A stretch of 64,000 nt of DNA, from contig NZ_JAHYCB010000015.1 in NCBI RefSeq assembly GCF_019430945.1, forward strand, positions 39,073-103,072, in the 5' to 3' direction. The notes under the pieces were generated by a model, which was not told where the DNA came from, searched no databases, and saw nothing but the letters and a program-made list of their open reading frames with translations. Made by a program: the position numbers and the translations under genes. This stretch comes from Neorhizobium populisoli. GTDB lineage: Bacteria; Pseudomonadota; Alphaproteobacteria; Rhizobiales; Rhizobiaceae. Positions 44,697 through 53,373 of this stretch are shown in pieces; the stretch's first letter is position 1, and each line of letters begins with the position of its first letter.

Positions 44697-45061
44697 TCCG
44701 ACCGGGGTCGGCGTCACAGCGCAGGCAATTGAGCGACAATGAAGCGTATCGGAGCTTTCAGCATAGCGCCGCGCGGTTCGCGCGGGAAAGCGGGAATTCG
44801 CGTCCTGTGTCGGACGTGAACCGAGGGCAGCCGCAGGAGCTTCAGCATAGCGGTCCGAAGGAGAAGCGGGACCGACTGCCTCACGGCCGACACAGTCCGC
44901 TCGAGCAGACCGCGGGAAAAACTAGAGACAACCGCATGCATCGTCGAGGGGACAAATGGCAGGTCTGCCGCGGGCGGCCCGCAGGCGCGGGTTCGCGTTG
45001 GGCGCCTCCTCACAGAAACAGGGAGCAAAGACGGCCTTCAACTCGACCGCCCCGGTCGACG
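44697..45061. other. Intergenic stretch without a supported gene
   Basis: Contains a diverged direct repeat (CTTTCAGCATAGCG near 44755 and CTTCAGCATAGCG near 44840) but no accepted gene. Confidence 0.35.
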
Positions 45062-45450
45062 TCAGGCCTTGCGGGCTGCGTCGACCGACCACGCGCCGCT
45101 GCCGGCGATGAAGAGATCAGGAAGATGAAGCAGAACAGGATCGCCGCCTCCCCTTGGTTGACGGCCGGATAAAATGCCTTCGGCGCATGTCCCATGAAAT
45201 AGGCAAAGGCCATTTCGCCAGACAGCAGGAAAGCGACGGGGCGCGTGAACAGGCCGATCGCGATCAGGGCGCCGCCGAAGACTTCCAGGCAGGCTACGAC
45301 CATCAGCAACGGCGGCAGGTTGCCGTCGCCTCCGGCGGGAAAACCGAAAAGCTTCATCGTGCCGTGCTCGATGAAGAGGAGGGCGGTTATGATCCGCAGC
45401 AGCGCCAGCGCGTGCGGTCTATATCGGGAAAAACGTTCTAAGGACTGCAC
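45062..45450 (-). pseudogene. DoxX-family membrane protein with a late frameshift
   Basis: From 45450: RPHALALLRIITALLFIEHGTMKLFG, a central PPLLMVVACLEVFGGALIAIGL and PVAFLLSGEMAFAYFMGHAP, all typical of DoxX/SURF4 small membrane proteins with four helices. After NQGEAAILFCFIFL the frame shifts; the proper end FIAGSGAWSVDAARKA is in the next frame and stops at 45062. The uncorrected frame runs to 45010 with an unrelated Arg-rich tail. The protein might still function, since only about the last 15 residues differ. Confidence 0.7.
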
Positions 45451-45674
45451 TTCAACCTCATGTCGTCAATGTTTGACGCGAGGACGGATATCGCCGGAAG
45501 TGCCGCTTTTGCAAATTGACTCAGGAGCGTTAGAAATCACACCGGATTGAGCAGAGATTGACCACCCGTTCTGGAAACAGTGCCTTCACGATCACGGCGA
45601 TTGCCTGACAATAATGAGGCAGCCCCGACAAAGCATCGGGCGCCCCACGTAGCGCTCAAGCCACTCGACGATCT

Positions 45675-46076
45675 TCATCGGCGACGTCTTCCTCTTGCGT
45701 CGCCGCAGCCATGAAACTCGGCTGCGCGTGCTCCAGATATGATCGAGCTTTTCGCACGGCTCATGAGCCGGACCTCCACGCTTTTGCGCTGTATGATCCC
45801 AGCCCGCATGCGGTCGATTGAGGCGCGGTCGGAGACATCGCAGTAGCCGTGGAAGTGACGCAGGCCGCCGCTCAGCCGCAGCTCGAAGGAGACGCGGGCG
45901 GCGATGAACTCGCGCAGTGCGAAAAGGTCGCCGCGGAAGAAGAGAGGTGGCAGGATCTCAAACATGCGGTCGTGGTCGCCCTCGCTACCCTCGAACCACT
46001 CGCCGCTATAACGGCTGCCGCTGGCGCTCTCGTCGTCGGCGGGTGCCTGGGCGTGACGGTTGAAGAGGGCATACAT
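45675..46076 (-). CDS. DUF1419 family protein, damaged ends
   Basis: The core MYALFNRHAQ, YSGEWFEGSEGDHDRMFEILP, FFRGDLFALREFIAARVSFEL and HGYCDVSDRASIDRM is typical of DUF1419, a plasmid-associated family. In-frame residues upstream (PRKTFEGVAARQR) match the family start but no ATG or GTG opens them, so 46076 is used. Downstream, LDHIWSTRS, expected by the family, is in a neighbouring frame, so the C-terminus is probably frameshifted near 45750. Function unknown. Confidence 0.6.
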   Translation of the reverse strand: MYALFNRHAQAPADDESASGSRYSGEWFEGSEGDHDRMFEILPPLFFRGDLFALREFIAARVSFELRLSGGLRHFHGYCDVSDRASIDRMRAGIIQRKSVEVRLMSRAKSSIISGARAAEFHGCGDARGRRRR

Positions 46077-46268
46077 CCGCTGGCGGGCGGCGACGCCCTC
46101 GAAGGTCTTGCGCGGTTCGGCGGCGACGATCGGAATAGGAGAGATGGGTGCTGCTTTGGGATGTGGCCGAAGGGTGGCGTATTGACCTCCACCTCTGTCC
46201 TTTGATCACCTCTCCCCCGCGGTCGCCTTGGCACGAGCATGTCAGGGGCCGCGGGCGGCGGGCGAAGC

Positions 46269-47195
46269 TTACCCTTGACGCGGTCGCACCGCATGCGGCA
46301 GCCCGTCTCCTTCCCGTCTTTCCTTCCATTCCTCATTCCAGTCGACCGCCTTCGGTCGCAGCCGCCGAAAGTCGGCGCCGGCTTGGTCGGCCAGATGGCG
46401 CAGTCGGTCTGCGTAAACGTCCCCTTGCGGATCGGCATCGGTTGCCGCCACAAGGAGACGGTTGGCGGCGACGATCGCGATGGCGTGCGCGGTCGTCGGT
46501 GACCATCCGCCGCCGGTGCTGGTATAGAGCGTGTCGGAGCGGACCGCTTCGAGTGCGGCCAGGCTCAGGGCATCGACCGCCGCCTCGGTGATACAGACGC
46601 GCGGTGCGGACCGATCGCCGAAACGAAACAACGACTTGAAGCCGCCTTTGGCGAATCCGCGCCAGTCGGGACCGCGCTCCTCCCAGCCCGACAGGGTTGC
46701 GGTCTCGTCGTCATGGCGAAACCACGCGCTGCCACAGGGTCCCTGCCGGATCAGGCCGGCGCCGGCCGCATGCAGCAGCACGGCGCGTGGCAAGGCCCTC
46801 GTCTCTTCCAGATAGATCGTCGCCGGCGAGCCCGGGCCAAGCGCCGGACGGCGCGCCCAACGTGCGGCGACCGGCATCGGATCGGTGCGGCGGGCCGGGA
46901 GCCGGGCCACGACCTGAAAGTCCCGGACGCCGGCGAGCGCGCCGAGATGCTTAAGTGCAGCCGGAAAACTTACCCGCTCGATCAGACGCACCAGCGAAAA
47001 CACGTCGCCTTTCATCTCCGACAGCGGATCGAACCAGCCGGCCCCCTGATGGGTGACGATCAGGATCTCGCTGCCGCGCCGGAACTTCTGCGCGCCGCGG
47101 CTGCTTTCCCTGATATCGAGGGCAAAGCCAGCCTGACTCAGCACCAGCGCGCAGGACACCCTGGCGCGCAATTCCTCTATTCTTTCCCTGTTCAT
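46269..47195 (-). CDS. DUF3991/toprim-type DNA primase-like protein
   Basis: 308 residues. The N-terminal part (RVSCALVLSQAGFALDIRESS, WFDPLSEMKGDVFSLVRL) fits DUF3991. The C-terminal part has toprim-like elements (RVCITEAAVDALSLAAL with the catalytic Glu, and LLVAATDADPQGD with the D-x-D). These plasmid proteins resemble primase modules used in replication or conjugal strand synthesis. No primase zinc finger is present. It starts at an ATG with GAAAGAATAG-like spacing upstream; it is monocistronic. Confidence 0.8.
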   Translation of the reverse strand: MNRERIEELRARVSCALVLSQAGFALDIRESSRGAQKFRRGSEILIVTHQGAGWFDPLSEMKGDVFSLVRLIERVSFPAALKHLGALAGVRDFQVVARLPARRTDPMPVAARWARRPALGPGSPATIYLEETRALPRAVLLHAAGAGLIRQGPCGSAWFRHDDETATLSGWEERGPDWRGFAKGGFKSLFRFGDRSAPRVCITEAAVDALSLAALEAVRSDTLYTSTGGGWSPTTAHAIAIVAANRLLVAATDADPQGDVYADRLRHLADQAGADFRRLRPKAVDWNEEWKERREGDGLPHAVRPRQG

Positions 47196-47562
47196 GATTT
47201 TCTCCGATTGCCCTTCTCACGATGGAGGTCTGGCCAAAACCCGGGCGCGAAGGCCTGGGCTGCAAGGGCGCGGTCGCGGGACTGATGGAACGAGAAAACG
47301 GTCCGCGGCGAAGCTTCCCTTGCGGCCAAGATGCCGCAAGCGCCAAACGCGTCAGGGATAGAAGCCTTTCCCAAGAGCAAGACGGTGCGGCAGCACCGGT
47401 TTGCGCGCAGCCGACAGCCCAGGCCGCCAGGCGACACCGATCCTCAACCGGGCAAGAAGCACAGCGGCGCATATCTGCGCAGAGCCTCTGTCTCGATCTT
47501 GTAGACGGCCGCATCGTCCTGCACCTCCCGCGGGCCTTGTATGACGCATGGCAGCCTACCGT

Positions 47563-47763
47563 CGTCGAAACCGGCCTTCCTTCGTCGTCGGGCACCACCG
47601 CTTCGCCATCGAGGATGGCGGTCCCGAAGGGCCGCTCGCTGGCGGCGGTAACGATGGCCGGAAAGCGATCCCTACAGTCGTGCCCGCCACGGGTCAGGAA
47701 GCGCACCGCGCCGTGCTCGACATGGATCGCCAGCCGGTGGCCGTCGAGCCTGACCTCGTAGAG
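47563..47763 (-). pseudogene. ATP-dependent DNA ligase fragment
   Basis: On minus: LYEVRLDGHRLAIHVEHGAV, LTRGGHDCRDRFPAI and AILDGEAVVPDDEGR. This is the adenylation core of LigD/LigC-type ligases around the nucleotidyl Lys motif (E-V-K-x-D-G). The motif Lys is Arg here (EVRLDG), an in-frame TAG precedes the fragment, and the rest of the enzyme is missing. Confidence 0.7.
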
Positions 47764-47829
47764 CTAGCGCGCTCCGGCGGCTTATCTTTCAGGAGTGCCA
47801 TGCAGGATTCGGCCGGCAAACCAGGCCGG

Positions 47830-48465
47830 TCACAGCAGCAAGGGCTTCTCGGCGACGGTCTTCTTTTTCGACCAGAGTTCGGTCGTGCGGTCCATGGCGA
47901 GCAATTCCGGCGGAAACGTCCGCTCCTCAAATGCCCGCGCGTCGTCGAAGCTTCCGTGCAGCCATTGCTCGTATTCGTCCTTGTGGAGCAGGACGGGCAT
48001 GCGGTTGTGAACAGGCTCTATCGCCTCGTTGGCATTGGTCATGCCCCCGGAATATAAGGGATCCATTGGTCGCTGACACGCCACAGGCCAGCCCAGGCGA
48101 AGATCGGGTCGTCCCGAAGCGAAAACCAGGTCCGCGTCATGCGTCCCTTCGGCCCTTCGGCTTCGGCCAAAATGCCTCAGCGGGATCAGGCACCGTGCCT
48201 GCGGTTTGCGGGCCAAGCCGCCCACATCCTTCCCCGAGATCGGCAATGTTGTTGACGGGTTTGGATTTCGCCTCGGGCTTCATGTCTTTCAGACGGAGCA
48301 AAAACCCCAACACCATCGACCGCAGCTCGCGCACAGCCTCGGTGACGACCATACCGGGCGTCCCCGGATAGACCTCTTCCGGAGCATTCGATGCCATCGG
48401 GTTCGGCACGCCTAAATGGGCGGCGACCTCGACTGCCGATTTGCGGACGGTATAAAGGTTGCACA
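47830..48465 (-). pseudogene. SRAP/YedK-like peptidase, multiply frameshifted
   Basis: The start MCNLYTVRKSAVEVAAHLG has the catalytic Cys2 of SOS-response-associated peptidases (HMCES/YedK), which crosslink to abasic sites. Later pieces lie in other frames: RMTRTWFSLRDDPIFAWAGLW, then EAIEPVHNRMPVLLHKDEYEQWLHG. At least two shifts separate them. It lies beside a second SRAP gene. Confidence 0.7.
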
Positions 48466-48494
48466 TGCGGTCTTCCTTCAGGTTGGCTAGGCTA

Positions 48495-49148
48495 TCACAA
48501 CATAGAGCGGCTCGACGGGCGGAGAATCGCGCCTCGCGGTGGAGAGCCGCTCTGCCAGCGGTCGCGGGTCTCAAGCACGTCGAGGTCCTCGGAACGCATG
48601 GGATCGCGAAACTGGAACCTAATGACCTCTTGGATGTTGCCATGGAGCCATCGTTCATATTCTTCAGGCTTCAAGAGGATCGGCATGCGGTCGTTCAACG
48701 GCCGGACTCGCTCGTTCGCCTCCCCTGTCATCCCCGCGAAAGCGGCTCCAAATTCCGGCGTATTCCTGCAGAAGCCAGCCCAGGCCAAGAGCGGCTGCCG
48801 ATTGAGGCTGAACCACGTCCTCGTCTTCTCACCCTTGCGGCCGTCGGGATTGGCGAAATGGGTGATCGGGATCAGACAGCGATACCGGGGATCGACGACC
48901 GTGCGTTCCCACATCGGGTTCGTCAGATCGGCGACGAGGCCGAGCCGTGTCGGCGGACCGTCGCGCGTCTTTCGCGGAAAACCCCACGGTATCGATTTCA
49001 GATTACGAAGGCCGTTCTTCTCAAACACGATGAGGCCCTGGGTCCCCTCGATCGTTTCGCTCGGCACATCGAAGGAGGCCGGAACGTCGATGCCGAAGTG
49101 CTCGACGATCTCCTCGATGCTTTTCGTGACGGCGAAGAGGCGGGACAT
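48495..49148 (-). CDS. SRAP/YedK-like protein lacking the catalytic cysteine
   Basis: 217 residues in one frame with all the later SRAP landmarks: IPWGFPRK, RCLIPITHFANPDGRKGEKTR, WFSLNRQPLLAWAGF and NDRMPILLKPEEYERWLHG with the active His equivalent (RMPILL). The protein begins MSRLFAVTKS, so Ser replaces the invariant Cys2 that forms the thiazolidine crosslink. It may bind DNA without crosslinking. GGAACC lies upstream of the ATG. Confidence 0.8.
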   Translation of the reverse strand: MSRLFAVTKSIEEIVEHFGIDVPASFDVPSETIEGTQGLIVFEKNGLRNLKSIPWGFPRKTRDGPPTRLGLVADLTNPMWERTVVDPRYRCLIPITHFANPDGRKGEKTRTWFSLNRQPLLAWAGFCRNTPEFGAAFAGMTGEANERVRPLNDRMPILLKPEEYERWLHGNIQEVIRFQFRDPMRSEDLDVLETRDRWQSGSPPRGAILRPSSRSML

Positions 49149-49159
49149 CGTGTCGGTTC

Positions 49160-49465
49160 CTACTCCCGGCCTGCTTGATGGAGAATGCGAAGCCGCATGA
49201 TTTCTCCGGCCAGCATCAGCATCCCCGCACTGACGAGGACATCGACCGCGTCTTCTTGTCCTGCCAAACGCGCCAGCGTCGGCATGTCCGACATGAAGCC
49301 TGGCTGAAGGGCGAATGTGGTTCCGTTCAAACGAAGCAGTTCCTGCTGTGCGTGAACGGTCGCGATGCCGCGGTCGATCAATCGGCGGCGTTTGACGGGC
49401 TTGATCGCGCGCAAGGTATTCGCCGCTTCGACCAGTTCAGAGATGAAGTCCGTCGTGGTCGTAAT
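49160..49465 (-). CDS. Small helical plasmid protein, start codon unusual
   Basis: The best family-like N-terminus (TTTTDFISELVEAANTLRAI) begins directly after an ATT at 49465, where relatives have ATG. If ATT is not used, translation could begin at a TTG (49414), giving 84 residues. The remaining part is helical (MPTLARLAGQEDAVDVLVSAG, GEIMRLRILHQAG). It follows the SRAP gene's upstream side and has no known function. Confidence 0.5.
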   Translation of the reverse strand: MTTTTDFISELVEAANTLRAIKPVKRRRLIDRGIATVHAQQELLRLNGTTFALQPGFMSDMPTLARLAGQEDAVDVLVSAGMLMLAGEIMRLRILHQAGRE

Positions 49466-49569
49466 GCCTTTGGCTCAAAGGTTGGTTTTCGCATCTCGAT
49501 GCCAGAGCATAACCCAACGCCCGTTGCTTTCCGAATTGAATTCCTGGGGCCGGGTGCCGAAATCGGCGC

Positions 49570-49830
49570 TCACTTACCCCTGTCGGATAGAGGATTGCCG
49601 AACAGATCGGTCGGAGGAGTGCTTTTCACATCCGCCTTCAGGTCACTCACCCTCCCCCCGAACGAGCGGGCGCTATTGGGCTTACCGCACCAGAGGGCGA
49701 TCGCGATTTTCTCCCCCGCCTTTATGTCTCGGTGCGCGATCAGATACCCTTGGTGATCCGGCGCGGCCTCACGTCCCATTTTTTCGTTTTCGAAAAGGCA
49801 TACCTCGCCCGGCTTCGCTTCGTAGCCCAT
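49570..49830 (-). CDS. Hypothetical plasmid protein (86 aa)
   Basis: 86 residues: YEAKPGEVCLFENEKMGREA and GYLIAHRDIKAGEKIAIALWCG suggest a compact single-strand-binding-like or beta-barrel fold (short strands, aromatic residues); the tail FGNPLSDRGK is typical of rhizobial plasmid proteins of unknown role. GGAGGACG precedes the ATG. Confidence 0.65.
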   Translation of the reverse strand: MGYEAKPGEVCLFENEKMGREAAPDHQGYLIAHRDIKAGEKIAIALWCGKPNSARSFGGRVSDLKADVKSTPPTDLFGNPLSDRGK

Positions 49831-49861
49831 GTCGTCCTCCGATGGTTTAAACAGAAGAAGA

Positions 49862-49885
49862 AGGGCTCAAAAAAGTCCGAGCCCT
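49862..49885 (-). terminator. Hairpin between two minus-strand genes
   Basis: AGGGCTC (49862-49868) pairs with GAGCCCT (49879-49885) around a 10-base loop containing six A on plus. It sits 50 bases downstream of the gene that ends at 49935. Confidence 0.55.
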
Positions 49886-49934
49886 GAAATTCAGTCGCAT
49901 CGTTGGCTACGCCGAATTTGAATCTATGGACGCC

Positions 49935-50189
49935 TCAGGCATCCAGCGGCTTCAACATAGCCTTCAACTCATCGGGTTGCCGCACTCCGAAGAGATACCA
50001 GTTGACCAGATTATGAGCGTAATGCTCGGCGTCGGGATGCTGAAGGGTAATGTTGCGCTCTTCGCATACCTGCTCGAGGACCTGCCGTAGCAGCGACAAA
50101 TCCTTGGGCTCGAGCGTGTCGTAAGAAGCGAAAACCATATTCCCCATACCTTCGACGCCGCAAATAGCCATTTTAGGATTTACTGGCAT
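49935..50189 (-). CDS. Hypothetical protein (84 aa)
   Basis: 84 residues with LEPKDLSLLRQVLEQVCEERN and HYAHNLVNWYLFGVRQPDEL, a helical pattern found in many rhizobial stress-region proteins. No function is known. The ribosome site is weak. It diverges from the second copy of the cyclodeaminase-like gene, 57 bases away. Confidence 0.6.
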   Translation of the reverse strand: MPVNPKMAICGVEGMGNMVFASYDTLEPKDLSLLRQVLEQVCEERNITLQHPDAEHYAHNLVNWYLFGVRQPDELKAMLKPLDA

Positions 50190-50246
50190 CTGTGAACTTT
50201 CGTAGGCGATTTCGCATGGTGCGAGAGCCAGCAGACAGGGCCGCTG

Positions 50247-50822
50247 ATGAGCCTCCAGGAACTCGAGCTTGATCGAATACTCGCTGAGATCGGCCCGGCT
50301 CCGCGACGATCAGCGGCAGCGCGGCCGCTCTCGTGGCAGCTCAACCCGGCGCTGCTATTGCACGGATGGCATCGGTGGTCTCGCAAAAGCATGGCGGCAA
50401 TACCGACCTGTCGATCGAGCGTCTCGACTCCCTTCTTTCGCAGTTGAAGAACGCACCGAGAGCGGCAGGTAGCATCGACTGTTCTGATCGATGCATATCG
50501 TCACGATTCCAAAGCGGCCGAGAAACGCGCGGCTCTCATCGATGCGACGCGCGAACCATTGGCGTCCGCTCATCTGCTGATCGAATTGCTGGAATCGATG
50601 GAAGATGCTTCCCATAAGGTCGCCGACCATGTCGCAAGTGATTTCGGCGGCGGGGTCAAACTCATCTGCGCGGCATTCCGGGCAGTGATGATGGCGGTCG
50701 AAAACAATCTGCGCGACGATGACGCCGAGCAACTCCGGGAGCGCACCACTTCCAATCATTCCAGCCTCGTCGCCCGGTTCGATTTGGTCGGAAAAGCATT
50801 GCGACGAGCAGGATCGACCTAG
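50247..50822 (+). pseudogene. Cyclodeaminase-like protein, copy 2, frameshifted
   Basis: Three frames together cover the whole of the paralogue at 25150: MSLQELELDRILAEIGPA (50247 onward), AAQPGAAIARMASVVSQKHGG and LSIERLDSLLSQLKNAP (next frame), and EKRAALIDATREPLASAHLL to KALRRAGST (third frame). Shifts lie near 50300 and 50470. Length and order are otherwise conserved, so decay is recent or partly artefactual. Confidence 0.75.
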
Positions 50823-50863
50823 GCTCGCTGTCGTGCAGCCTGGCGCCCAATCTGTATCGTGTC

Positions 50864-50888
50864 GGAACTCCTAATGAGAGAGGCCGTT
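50864..50888 (+). promoter_or_regulatory. EcfG/RpoE2-type promoter inside cassette copy 2
   Basis: GGAAC (50864-50868), 17 bases, then GTTTCG (from 50886), 31 bases before the start of the DUF883-like gene. Spacing and sequence match copy 1. Confidence 0.65.
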
Positions 50889-50918
50889 TCGATGGAGACG
50901 CAACTCAGGGAGATCGAC

Positions 50919-51224
50919 ATGTCTGACAATGACGAAAAGACCGTGATGACCGCTTCCGGCAACAAAGTCGACGAGAGCTTGTCGACGAACCCTGGACGGT
51001 CTCGCGACATGAATTCTGATCAGCGCCGGGAACTCGAGGAACTACGAGCCGAGCTCAAGTATCTTCGCAGCGCAGTCAGACGCCCGGCGCTGGCCAGATC
51101 GACATCAAGCGTCGCAGGCGTGGCCTCGGTGCGCGAGGAGGTGGAGCACCAAATCAGGCTGCAGCCTATCGCGTCGGTCGCGCTCGCGGCAGTTGTTGGT
51201 TTTGTTTACGGGATCGCTCGATGA
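50919..51224 (+). CDS. DUF883/ElaB-like tail-anchored protein, copy 2
   Basis: 101 residues with the same plan as copy 1: coiled coil (QRRELEELRAELKYLRSAVR), linker, and C-terminal membrane helix VALAAVVGFVYGIAR. GGGAGATC precedes the ATG at 50919, which gives the same length as copy 1; in-frame starts at 50859 and 50892 are possible. Overlaps the next gene by four bases. Likely inserted in the inner membrane with its bulk in the cytoplasm. Confidence 0.75.
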   Translation: MSDNDEKTVMTASGNKVDESLSTNPGRSRDMNSDQRRELEELRAELKYLRSAVRRPALARSTSSVAGVASVREEVEHQIRLQPIASVALAAVVGFVYGIAR

Positions 51225-51439
51225 CCGAACCATCAACGAATGCTTCGCGCCTGGCTGAAGAATACGTCGGTCTTGGCGGAAAACGCAAAGGCAAACTCGA
51301 CGACAACATCGTCAGCACGCGGATATGGGACGACGAGCCGAAAGAAGCCGCCCAGTTCTGGCGCGACAAGATCGAACCGCTGTCCGAAAAGGAACGGCGG
51401 GACGTGGAAACGAACCTTCCCAACATGAACCCGGGTTGA
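51221..51439 (+). CDS. Conserved 72-aa cassette protein, copy 2
   Basis: 72 residues, about three-quarters identical to copy 1 at 26132, with invariant GGKRKGKLDDNIVSTR, FWRDKIE and NLPNMNP. The start overlaps the upstream stop exactly as in copy 1. The retention of an intact frame in both copies argues for function. Confidence 0.75.
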   Translation: MTEPSTNASRLAEEYVGLGGKRKGKLDDNIVSTRIWDDEPKEAAQFWRDKIEPLSEKERRDVETNLPNMNPG

Positions 51440-51596
51440 CGGGCAATCCCGGAGTGGACGACGCCCTGTTCAATAATAATTCCGGCTTTTCACCTTCAGC
51501 GTGTCAATATGCAGGTCGGGGATGTAAATGTCCCTGGCCTGCATCGCCGGTTTCGGATCGTCGCGCGGTTCAGGTCCGCCGCCATGTTTGACCTGA

Positions 51597-52560
51597 TCAC
51601 CCCCACGACCATGGCAAGACGAACCCGCTATCCCGATCGCCAAGGCTCGAAAGATCGCTCGAAAAAGCAAACAACCTCTGGGCGACGAGATGCACGACCT
51701 CGCCCTCACGCTGGATTTTTCCGTTGATGCCCATCATCGACGCCGTCATCAGCACCCGCCTCTGCTTCTCGAGAAGCGACGGCCAGACCACGGCGTTGAC
51801 GATCCCGGTCTCGTCTTCGAGTGTCAGGAACATCACGCCCTTGACCGAACCGGGTCGCTGTCGCACCAGGACAAGGCCCGCCGTCCAAATCCACCGGCAA
51901 TCGCGTTGGCTCATCGCCTCCACACAGGTGACGATGCGTTTTGCCGTGAGATCCACGCGCAGGAAGGTCATCGGGTGGGCGCGCAGGGTAAGCCCGGTGT
52001 TGATGTGGTTCGCAACGACTTCCCTACCCCCGGGTCATCGATTTCAGGGAAACGCTGGCTCCTGTATCTCGGACTCTGTCATCGATACGTGCTCGGCCGC
52101 GGCTGCCCATAGTTCCAGGGGTTGATCGCGACGGAGTAGATTCACATCGGCTGGCTATTGATGAGCGCCGCACAGAAGATATCGGGGTGATGGCATTTCA
52201 TCCATGACGACGCATAGGCGATGAGCGCGAAGCTCGCGGCATGCTTTCGGGAAAGCCGTAGGATCCGAAGGCCCCCAACTGGCTGAAGGTGCGCTCGGCG
52301 AAATCGGATGTGTAGCCGTTCTTGACCATGCCGCCGACCAGCTTGTCCTTGAATTTCGAGACGCCGCCTGTCAACTTGAATGTCGCCATGGCGCGTCGGA
52401 GCTGATCCGCCTCGCCGGCGCTGAAACCCGCGCAAACCATTGCAACCTTCATCGCCGGTTCCTGGAGACAGCGGGACGCCGAGGGTCTTCCCGAGGACGG
52501 CTTCGAGCTCCGGTGTGACATCGACATGCCAAGGCGGCAACGCGCTTGCTGAAATTCTGT
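51597..52560 (-). pseudogene. Error-prone DNA polymerase DnaE2 remnant
   Basis: Right part (52560-52142): EADQLRRAMATFKLTGGVSKF, TFSQLGAFGSYGFPES, ASFALIAYASSWMKCHHPD and CAALINSQPM, in two frames. Left part (51971-51597): RIVTCVEAMSQRDCRWIW, AGLVLVRQRPGSVKGVMFLTL, IQREGEVVHLVAQRL, the C-terminal OB domain. About 300 residues normally between them, and the whole N-terminal polymerase, are missing. DnaE2 with ImuA/ImuB performs mutagenic repair; neither partner is present. Confidence 0.85.
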
Positions 52561-52583
52561 TTGAGAGAAATCGTTTGCCATAT

Positions 52584-52950
52584 CAGCCAAGTTTCCGCTG
52601 CAGAAACGCCAGCACTTTCGCCGCACCGAGTGAGGATATCGTGTACCCGACACCTGGTTCGACGTTCACTTCGACCTTGACCCCGGTCGCGCCGAGCTGG
52701 GCCGCGGCAAGGTCGAGGCTTGGGCCGGGATGGTCATGTCGCTCTTACCTTGCACCAGGAGCATCGGCTTATCCTTGCTCGCTGCCGATGTCGGCTGAGG
52801 CGGCAGCAGACCAGCAAAGGCAACCAGGGCCCCGAGGTTCCACCGCCCGGACGCAACCGCGTCGAGCGCGACGATCGCGCCTTGGGAAACGCTGACGAAG
52901 GCGATCCGGTCGTGAGCGGCCCCGAATCCTTCCCGTTCGACGACGCTCAT
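52584..52950 (-). pseudogene. Alpha/beta hydrolase C-terminal remnant
   Basis: The frame from 52950 holds the nucleophile elbow VSVSQGAIVALDAV (family G-x-S-x-G appears as S-V-S-Q-G) and KDKPMLLVQGKSDMTIP. After a shift near 52705 another frame continues AAAQLGATGVKVEVNVEPGVG and LGAAKVLAFLQRK to a stop at 52584. It resembles phospholipase/carboxylesterase-type hydrolases. The first 100 residues are missing. Its ATG overlaps the preceding stop. Confidence 0.65.
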
Positions 52951-53360
52951 GCCCAGCCATTCTCCCTGTCGAGAGTTTTGATCGCGTCGCCGATCTGCTG
53001 AATCGTCACCGCATGATCAGAGCGAAGCAAGACCCTGCCATCTGAGCTGATAAGAACGACACCCGGTTTTTCATCCTCCGGATTGCCCAGCACCTCCACC
53101 TTCAGCCTGTCAGTCGGAAGCGTAGCGTGAATGCCGTTCAGGAGGACGCCATCGCCTTCGGAGGGTATACTGACAACGGATACGTTCAGCAGCCGTAATC
53201 GGTCGCGGTCGATCCATAGGAGATCGTTATGCCAGTCCTTAAGCGTTGTTCTGCCGTTTTCGAACACGATGAGGACGCGTCGTCCGGGGGCTATGTCGGT
53301 AGCGGCGTCGGATATCGGTATCGCGCCGGTTATTTCCGCGACAAGTGACTGCAGGGCCAT
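52947..53360 (-). CDS. DUF4174-like protein
   Basis: 137 residues from the ATG at 53360. RRVLIVFENGRTTLKDWHNDLL, LLNVSVVSIPSEGDG and GVVLISSDGRVLLRSDHAVTI follow a thioredoxin-like strand pattern as in DUF4174, where the last segment is the VLVGKDG-type strand. No Cys is present. AAGG lies upstream. It shares a four-base overlap with the hydrolase remnant. Confidence 0.55.
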   Translation of the reverse strand: MALQSLVAEITGAIPISDAATDIAPGRRVLIVFENGRTTLKDWHNDLLWIDRDRLRLLNVSVVSIPSEGDGVLLNGIHATLPTDRLKVEVLGNPEDEKPGVVLISSDGRVLLRSDHAVTIQQIGDAIKTLDRENGWA

Positions 53361-53373
53361 GATCGAGCCTTCT

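Noticed and set aside
44750..44870. Direct repeats as a CRISPR or iteron array
   Set aside because: Only two diverged units and no regular spacing.
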